A DNA stretch of 64,000 nucleotides from Ophiothrix spiculata (Eukaryota > Echinodermata > Ophiuroidea > Amphilepidida > Ophiotrichidae), in the NCBI GenBank assembly GCA_000969725.1, contig JXSR01S019299.1. One strand, 5' to 3'. The number at the start of each line of letters is the position of its first letter. The stretch's first letter is position 1. A model generated the notes under the pieces. The model did not search any database and had not been told where the DNA came from. It worked only from the letters and a program-made list of their open reading frames with translations. Shown here piece after piece: positions 39,701 through 48,700 of this stretch. A program made the position numbers and the translations under genes.

Positions 39701-42700
39701 TTGATAATTCGTGAGTACACAGCCAGATGCTATGCTTGGTAAATTTGTTTTCAATTCTTTCTTATTTTCAGCCGCCTAGGCCTGCTTATGAGAAAGCAAC
39801 ACATCCAATCACTATGCAAGAGGTGGCCAGTGCTAACAAACATAAACCCAAGTTGAAACTGAAAACTACTGGCAATTGGAGGAAAGAAATCTTGGGAGAT
39901 ATCACTGTAATGAACCCTGAGGAGGTAAGGAGAACTTTGGAGGAAGGGGAGGTCAGATGTCAATATTAAACAGAAAACTAATGGGAATTGGATCCTGGGA
40001 GTGATAATTAAGTAATTTAGTGATGCTCTGATAATAGTTGACGCTTTAGTCGAGTATGATTTAAGAAGTTTGATTTCAAGTCTTTTATTTTGTGATCAAT
40101 TCATTTCCAAAGAATAGGACTGCAAGTTTTAATAGATTGATCTTAAAAGACTTTTTGTTCCTAGAGTAAAATCATTTCCATTTCTAGTGTAATATTCATG
40201 TGAATTGCTATTTTCTAAAAAAGAATTTTGGAAATATCTGCCTGGCAGTGGATGTGATAATCTACTTGATTCTGCTTTTTGTGCTACTACCTTTGTCTTG
40301 ACACAAGAAAGTAATTGAAGAAATTAGTTGAAACTTCTACATCACTTGCAAGAACATACCTTGTAGTAGTAGTAGATCTTTCGATAGACCCCGTCTATCG
40401 TCCTCAGCTACGTTTTTGGCACTGGTGGAAGTGATGTAAACCACGCCGATAAACAAAACATCATGAAAAGTCATTAAAAGTTCTTGATAACAGGATCCCA
40501 GATTGGGTTTTTGCTGCCTGATATAAATGGCTTTCAACACTCTCGATTCCTTGGCTAATATTTTCACTTGATCCTGTTGGATGTTATGTTTCCTGGATTT
40601 CAAGTGTTCAGAAACAGCAGAGGTCGAAGATTTGCGCTGTGTTCTTTAATTCTCTTGCCAAGAGGGCGACTTGATTCGCCAATATATGTGCTATCACAGT
40701 CGCTACAACTGAGTTTATAAACAGTCCCAGACGTTTGTTCACGAGAAGGTTTGTCCTTTGGAGCCACAAGAATGCTCCTTAACGTTTTATGAGGCTTAAA
40801 GTTGGTGGTGACGCCTATCTTTTGGAAGGTAATTGGATTAAATTCATCTGCGTTGCAGGTCAGGGAGTTGAACACATTTTTGTTATATATAAAGTAGATA
40901 TTTATATATGATTTCTGTGATGTCACCTTTTTTTTTTATTTCAGCTGAAGGAGTTAAACAAGATATTGAAATCAAGAACACCGCAAGGAAGTTTTAATAG
41001 TTCACTCGGTGCTGTAAGTATTGATGTAAACCACAGATTTAAATAATAAGAATAATTTGAATTATAAACCTTTAAGAGCTCACACCACCAAATAGGTCGC
41101 CTATATATCCTATACAAAACAACTTCCAGATCATGGCGGATATCTTGGCTATTAAGGGTTGCTTCAACTTTTGGACTTAATTTAAAATTATAATATAGAT
41201 GAGCTCACAAAGTGAAAAAATATATATGGTATTAAACCTTGATAATTTTTTTGATAGGTTGCTGCGAACAAAGGACATGCTCACAATTTCATTTTCTCCA
41301 ACTCGTTACAAAATTTCTCTAGACACTAAAAATCAGCTCTCAAATTTTTAGAAAAACAGTAAAATTATGGTAATCTTTAACCAGTCTGACTACATTTGCA
41401 CCACAGAACATGATTAAAAAGAAATTTTACCAAAAAACATGAGTTACCGCCATTTTTGAAGGTTTTACTTTAGAGAGTGCAATGAAAAACATTATGCTAC
41501 TGCATATCCCTGCACACGCCAATAGCATTTATTTAGTGGTGTGTGTCCTTAATGGGATTTACATTTTTGGACCAGTTCTTTTTGTGTTACATTTAGTTAG
41601 ACTACATTGTATATCTCCATAATTTAAATTTCCTGTACATCATATTAGAAGAGATCCATGGGCCGTTCGATTTTTTGGTAATGTGCTGCCAGTAGTTGTA
41701 ACCTTAACAGAAATTTCCAGCCTTGTTAGGAAAATAAGAGTAGATCAACTAGTAAACTAGTTATCAGCAACACTTTTTTGATACAAATGAGTTGAAGTGG
41801 ACTTTTTGCAACCATGCATGTTCCAAAATTTCAATTATCTACTTTTGATTTAATTATTTATTTAATTTACATTTACAGAGTGGGACATTAAGGAGGAAAC
41901 CTACAAAAATGTAAGTATACTTTACAGTTTTTAATGAAGTCTTAGATTGCATAAATTTATCTAGAATAGGGGCGTCGGAACCGTGTGGGCTTTGGCCGCA
42001 CCACTTTTCAGCCAAAAAATAAAAAATAAATTCTTTTAATTCAATTTGATGCGTTTTATTATTGTCCTAGCATTGATAATCACAACATAGTGCCTTACAA
42101 TATCGTTTTTAGTAATTATTGTCTTCTAGGGCTTAGTTTTTTCCATTTTTGATAACCGATGGACCACAGGCCGCACCATTTTTACCAAGGGCCGCACCAC
42201 TTTTATTTTCCTTCCGACGCCCCTGATCTAGAATACTTTATGGAAATTTCATCTTTATTCAATGAAGCTGTATTTTTATCATTGAACATCGCTAAAAAGA
42301 TATCTAAAACCTACCAGTGAAAACATCTGGTAGAAATAAAATCATTGTAAATTTGGTCAGAGTGCATTCAATTTTGATCAAATTCCTGATTTTGTTCAAA
42401 GTATATTCCACTTGGTGGTGTACCAACTAAAAGAAAAACTCTACAAAATTTGGCTTGAATTAAAATTTTTCCAAACTTTGGCTTGATGCTTTAATTCATT
42501 ACATTTGTAATTTTTTTTCCAATATCGCTGCAAGAAACCAGTACATTTTAAGCTTTGAAAAATTGTATCTAGAATCAACCGTTTTTCACTGGTTAATGTA
42601 CTTGATGATGTGATGTGATTAAATAGGAATTAAATGGAATCTAGACAATTGTTTGCCAAAGAAATGTCACGACATGTTTTCAAATATGACCTAATGAACC

Positions 42701-45700
42701 ATTCTCTACCTATACCTATTCTTTACAATAGGCGTAAGTTGTTTATTTCAAGCCATTCCATTTTAGTGGACTTTGTACATGATTATATTATCACCAATAG
42801 TGATTTATTCAACTCTGAAGGGTAGTCTGTACAATTTATCATTATCTTTACAGAATAGAAAATATAATAGAAGAAGAACCTGAGCCAGCACCCCAAAGCA
42901 GACCCAAGTCTCCATTAGTCCCACCAAAGGTAAGGTATTATAGGATATTGTATCTAGGATGGCTGTCAGAACACATTTTAGATCTCAGTATGGGCCTAAT
43001 TTTGAATAATAACAATTAAATTTGTGGAGAAATTTGTTTGTTATAACCTTCAAAGTAATTTCCATTGATTGGTTCAATACTAAGTGATGTTGATGCTGTT
43101 TTAAAGTTGGTTTAACCAATTACTAGTAGTTGCCATAAAAGTGTATTTTGGCAGCCATTTATATCTTTGGATTAGGTGCAATTTTGAATATTGAACATAA
43201 TTAGGAGACAAATCCCCAGGGACACACTCACATAATGAGCAGGGTACCTATGCCCAGTGGTCAAGACCCCTTTTCAGGCCTCCAAGCCGCTCATTAAACC
43301 TTATTTTCAGTATCATGCTGTTCATTAGATCTAATTTTGAAGTCGAATATAGCATTTTAGCTCCAACTACAGAAATGTTCAGCGCAAATGGCTATTTTTG
43401 CCAGAAATTTCAGTTCACTAGACACTCAAAAATCACTTATCATTTTCAAATTTGAGTGCCCCCTGGGACAAATCATCTTAAAATCAAAAGAAAAGTTGAT
43501 TTTGCCATCTTTTGTCAAGTTTATGCCAGTTCAAAGAAGATGTCAAATGATCAATTGGAGTTCTTACAGGCCTATCAGCACTCAAAAGAATATGAAAAAT
43601 CTTATTTTGTTAAATTTGAAGATAATTCAGCAGTTACATATTGAATTTGTTCAAACAGCACTACAATAATGAAAGTGAGGAAACACCAAAGTATTGCAAG
43701 CATATTTTGATTTGTAGAAAGACGTGCCTGGAAACGTACCCCTGTCACACCAGTCTATTTGTTGTATTTTTTAAAAACCAGATCAACTTGGAGAGAGTGC
43801 CAACTATGGAATTTCCTGAGGAGGAGGAGGAGGAAGAAGAAACACAGAACACCCAAATGATAGGTAAGAAATACACTTAGCGATGACAAAATCTGTCATT
43901 TGAGTGAGAGAAAGTTGTATCGGCAATGGCTGTCATTTGTTATATTTATTTAACAACTTGTCCCTAGCCTAGGATGCAAAACATTCTCCTATTTGCTCTC
44001 CATATGTCAGTGGATCTTGGAAAGGTTCAAATCCTCACCTGATGAAACATTTCATCCGGGGGCCACTCAAATATAATGTTGCAGGCATAGTGTGACCACA
44101 ATTTTTCAAAACATCCCCTAAAGGGTGGAGTGTTCTTAAGATTATACAGTGTGGAATCAAAATTAATGACAAATGGCAGCTATTGCAGATACGACTTTCT
44201 TGCATTCACATGACGAATCTTGATGTCTCAGTTCAGTGATTCATTCCATAGTTTTTGACAGAATTATCTGCATTGATAATGGCAAATGGTCATGCCTGTC
44301 CTGACTCAGATTTTACAGTGACATATTGGTTCTCAAATGTACCTCGGGTTTAAAAATGTTGTCATTAAGCATAATAGGATTCTTGGAACCCTAAAATAAA
44401 CAATTTTAACAGTATTTTTTACATATTTTGGGAAATCCAGAGACCCATATAAGAAGCCTTGATACTCTAAAAGGTCACAACCCACAGTTTGGGAAATAAC
44501 AAATAGATAATTAATGTGTATACTATATATTTGATAGCTTATATTGTATTTTATGGTATGTATCTCATACATTGGTCAATATTATCCCACAATCTTTGTG
44601 CATTGCATTTTACAATCAGGTTCACTGCATGATGATGGTGTTTTTTTTTGGATTGGTTTATGTCCTACTTTATTATACCATATTGTTATCTTTATGTTGA
44701 ATACATTATTAAATAAGAATGACTTGCTTTCATATCTACAAATTTGCAATTGCCGTGGATTTATTACATATTACATATATTATATTTTTAACCCCTGACA
44801 TCCCAACAGACCCCTTTGTTGAAGTCCAATTACATGACGAGCCATATGGTAAGACACTGACCTATATATCTTGTATGTTGTTCTTGCACTTATGGATTCA
44901 TTCACATACCAACGTTTAGGGCTAGAGACTTCGTCATTTTTACCATTTGTAAAATCCAGACAACTGAATGCATATTGACCTTGAGTTTCCAGACAATATT
45001 ATTGATCGGAATAATATGCTAAAACTCCAATTAGAATGATAAAAAATTAAGACAGTGGCAAACATTCCAAATGAAAATGTTTTTCATTGGAGAAATGTGA
45101 AGCAGTGAGCAAATCATTTCTTCAGAGTAAAATCCACAGTACCTGTCAAGGACAGATTTCAGATTATAATGGAAAGACCAAGGTAATTATGGTAATCACC
45201 AAAGAAAGTAATGTACTATTAATCATCAAAATACTACAGATGAGTAATCATTGCAAAATGTGCCGTGATGCGAAAAATATTTCACCATCATGAACATTTT
45301 GGTAAATGGTAAAACATTTTACACCATGACAAAAATTTTACACCATGAGAAAAAATTAAAATTAAAATGTTCATTCCAAATGAAAATTTAACATGATGGC
45401 GAAAATGTAACACCATGAGAAAAATTCTCATTGAAAATGACTTCAAAAATGACGAAGTGTATCTTGGCCTTGCAATTTTAACAGTTCTTTAATTTTAATT
45501 CTATTCCTCCAAAAGAGTCACATGTTTCTAACCACATGTTTGTGTTTTCTAACACCACAAAAACTTGCACTTTTTGTTGTTCATAACGACCCAAGATATC
45601 CAAGAATGAGAGTTGAATTACTTTAGCACCAATGCCATTAATTAACTTGTTTTTGTTTTAACTATGGTGACCACTTAAAACTCAACCAACGGTTCACCAC

Positions 45701-48700
45701 TCAGAGCTGGTAGTTTCACCATACCTGTCAACGTTTTCAAATTCTAATGCAGGAAGCTTATGTTGGGTTAAAAGGTACACCCAAAGATTTTTACATAGCT
45801 TTTGAAAACTGACATGCAAAAAAGAAAAAAGGTATCTCAAGCGCAGAGACGATATCATTTTTTCCAATTTCTGAACAAAATGTAGCGCGTATAACGCGTA
45901 TATGGTCTGTAATATACGCTAGCAGGACACATCTTTAAATTTTTTAGCAAAGCGGGAGATATGGCTACCCGATCTCCTAATCGGTAAGGCTACCTAAAGC
46001 GGGAGTTGACAGGTATGTTACACCCTGGTGCAATATAATTTATTTAGAAACCAGATAAAATTAACAGGTCTGGATGGTCTATGAGTTGTTGAGTTTTGAA
46101 GCCCCAGCACGCAGTGAGAAATTGCACATATTTATGGAATGTATTTTTCCTGCACATTACACATAATAATTTCCTATACCATACCTTAGCTTGTTTGCAA
46201 TTGTGCACTGGTGAACACCTTTTCCGATTTCTTTTTTACATTTTTGCTTTGGATTTTTTGCTGCTACTGGATTAGATGACACTTCTGAAGATGGTAAGAG
46301 CAAGACATTTGTTGAGCATGGCAATTATGTGTATATGTGCAGTTATGTATTATAGTCACTTGAAGACAACCTTTTCACTTTTACGCGTCTTGTGCGTTTA
46401 GATTAAAGTTCACATGCAACTCATGCGATACTGATGAGCTAGCATAATTTGACAGTACTGTTGATGCGTGACTTGATGATCAATTTGACTGGTTTGTTGT
46501 TCACGCACGGTGCAATTTGATCCCACCCAGAATTAAAAGGATTTTTTCAGACTACTGTAGTTTATTCCTTATATCCCTTTTACCCATTTAATGATGGTTG
46601 TTTTGTTGAATACATTTGTAAATTGTTTTTAAGTCTTTCAACCCCATTACCAAACAATTCCAACAAATTCTATTATGTTGCTTTGGTTACTAACCAGCCT
46701 TATATGTATACCTATGTATGTAATATGTGATGGCTCACACCATAAGGGGGGACTTTGCAGATGACATAAATTTTGATTTTATCATTTCATCTGTTAGAGC
46801 ATTTTCTAAGCTAAAAAATGACACCTTACTTGTTGAAATTGATCAAGCCAATGACATTTTACAACAGAAAATCTTTTGGAAATTCTTTATCATTTTTTGC
46901 TGCCTATTTTCACCAGTTTCTCGAAAAGTGTTCTGTCGCAAAGTCCCCCTTTTCGGGGTGAGTCATCACATATATGTAATCAAAGTTTTGTTTAACAAGT
47001 CACCGTATCGCTCTGTTCAGGAGTGTACTATTGTCAATTCATTATCAGTTAACAGCTTATATTCAAATTAGTGCCTCAAGCATGGCACTGTATTCATAGA
47101 AGTGCGTTTATACAGCGGGCAGCAGAATTAACATACAGTGGGCAGCGGAACAGTGCAGGACTCGTCATAAACGGAAGGTAGTAAGTTCGAGCCCCGCTAG
47201 CGTCAACATGTTGTGAACCTAGGCAAATCACTTTATCACACTTGCCTTACAGATACATATTAGGATTTTCTTAGTGGAAAGTATTCAAACATGTTACAGA
47301 ATGGTCCTTACATCCAGTGCATCCACATATTGTAATTTTACTTGGGAGGCTTTATATTGTTGATTTGTGATGAACCACTCTGTAATATGTATGAATCCAT
47401 ATACAAAGTTCTATGATTATACTAACACACTGCTTTTGTTGTTGATAGACTTGTTCCTGTCCCATGAACCTGGTCCCTGGATCTCCTAACATATGAGTAG
47501 TTTATGTGTATTATTTTATTTATTGTTTATTATTGGTTTTTATCATCAAATAATTTGTCAAAAAAGATGTATTTTGAATTTTATGACGATTTCTTATTCT
47601 TCAGATACCTTGACTGTTGATAAACCAGAACTGCCATCTGAGTTGAAGAAAAAGAGGAACAAAGAGAAAGCTAAAGATGGGGAGATGCCAACGTGGATGC
47701 TCAAGTTTGTTGCCGTCAAGAACATCAGTGTGAGCAGCGATGTCAAGGTGGATTCAAATATACCAGAAATAAACACAACATCAGATGAAGACACGTAAGG
47801 AACTGAATATCGGAATGCAAGAGTGACCCAAGTCCACTAAAGGGTATCCCAATAAACATTGTGCATGGGAATAGAACTGATTTTGCTTATCTTCTTAAAA
47901 CACATATTACTTTAAAGTGCATGCCTGTGTCTATCATTGTTGAAAATTTCAAGCTAATCCATCGATGCAAACCAGAGATATGATTGATTTTGTCAGCTTG
48001 TATCATTTTCCTTCTGCACAATGGGGAATCCTGTAGTTAAGAATGTATCAAAGAACTTTGAAAGGCTTCATGCAAACCTTTGAGGCTTCTTGAATAATTA
48101 ACATCGAAAACAGTCACCACGTACCTTACTTATATTCTTCAAAAATTCATCAAAAACAAATTAAACAGAAAGTTGTCTTAATTCACATCACAAGCAACGA
48201 CTCTAGATTCATTATTAGGATTTGACAAAGATGTAAACTGCTTAAAATTTGCACAAACCCAAAGGGGTCTTTTTACAAGATATCTTTGAATAAAGTTGGT
48301 TGCCCACATTGCTTCCCAACATTATGAAATATTTTATGTGCTTATAAATCGTATAAATTGATGACATGATATTCTGCATTTTGGTATAGCCAATATTGTT
48401 TTCAATCTTTTTTGACGGCTCTTAGAGTTATGAATGTGTATCTTTTCTTCACATGTCCAATTAAAGTCCTTTCTGGTCATAGCGCCCTGTATGCATGTCC
48501 TTCAATCTGTTTTCCTAGATGGTTGATACACTTTCTTCCCTGCTTTCCATATCTCTCACGACACAACATTCCTCTTTGTTGTCATGTTCGTACTTCACTT
48601 CTTCGTCAATTAATCAAGCGTTAATGATGTGTAGCACCTTTCAACATTTTGTTTAATGCTTCACCATAGAGATTCTCCTTGTGCAGAAGGAAAATGACAC

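Noticed and set aside
46727-47071. 114-codon open frame on the + strand
   Set aside because: Runs into an interspersed repeat at 46995 and matches no family I know.
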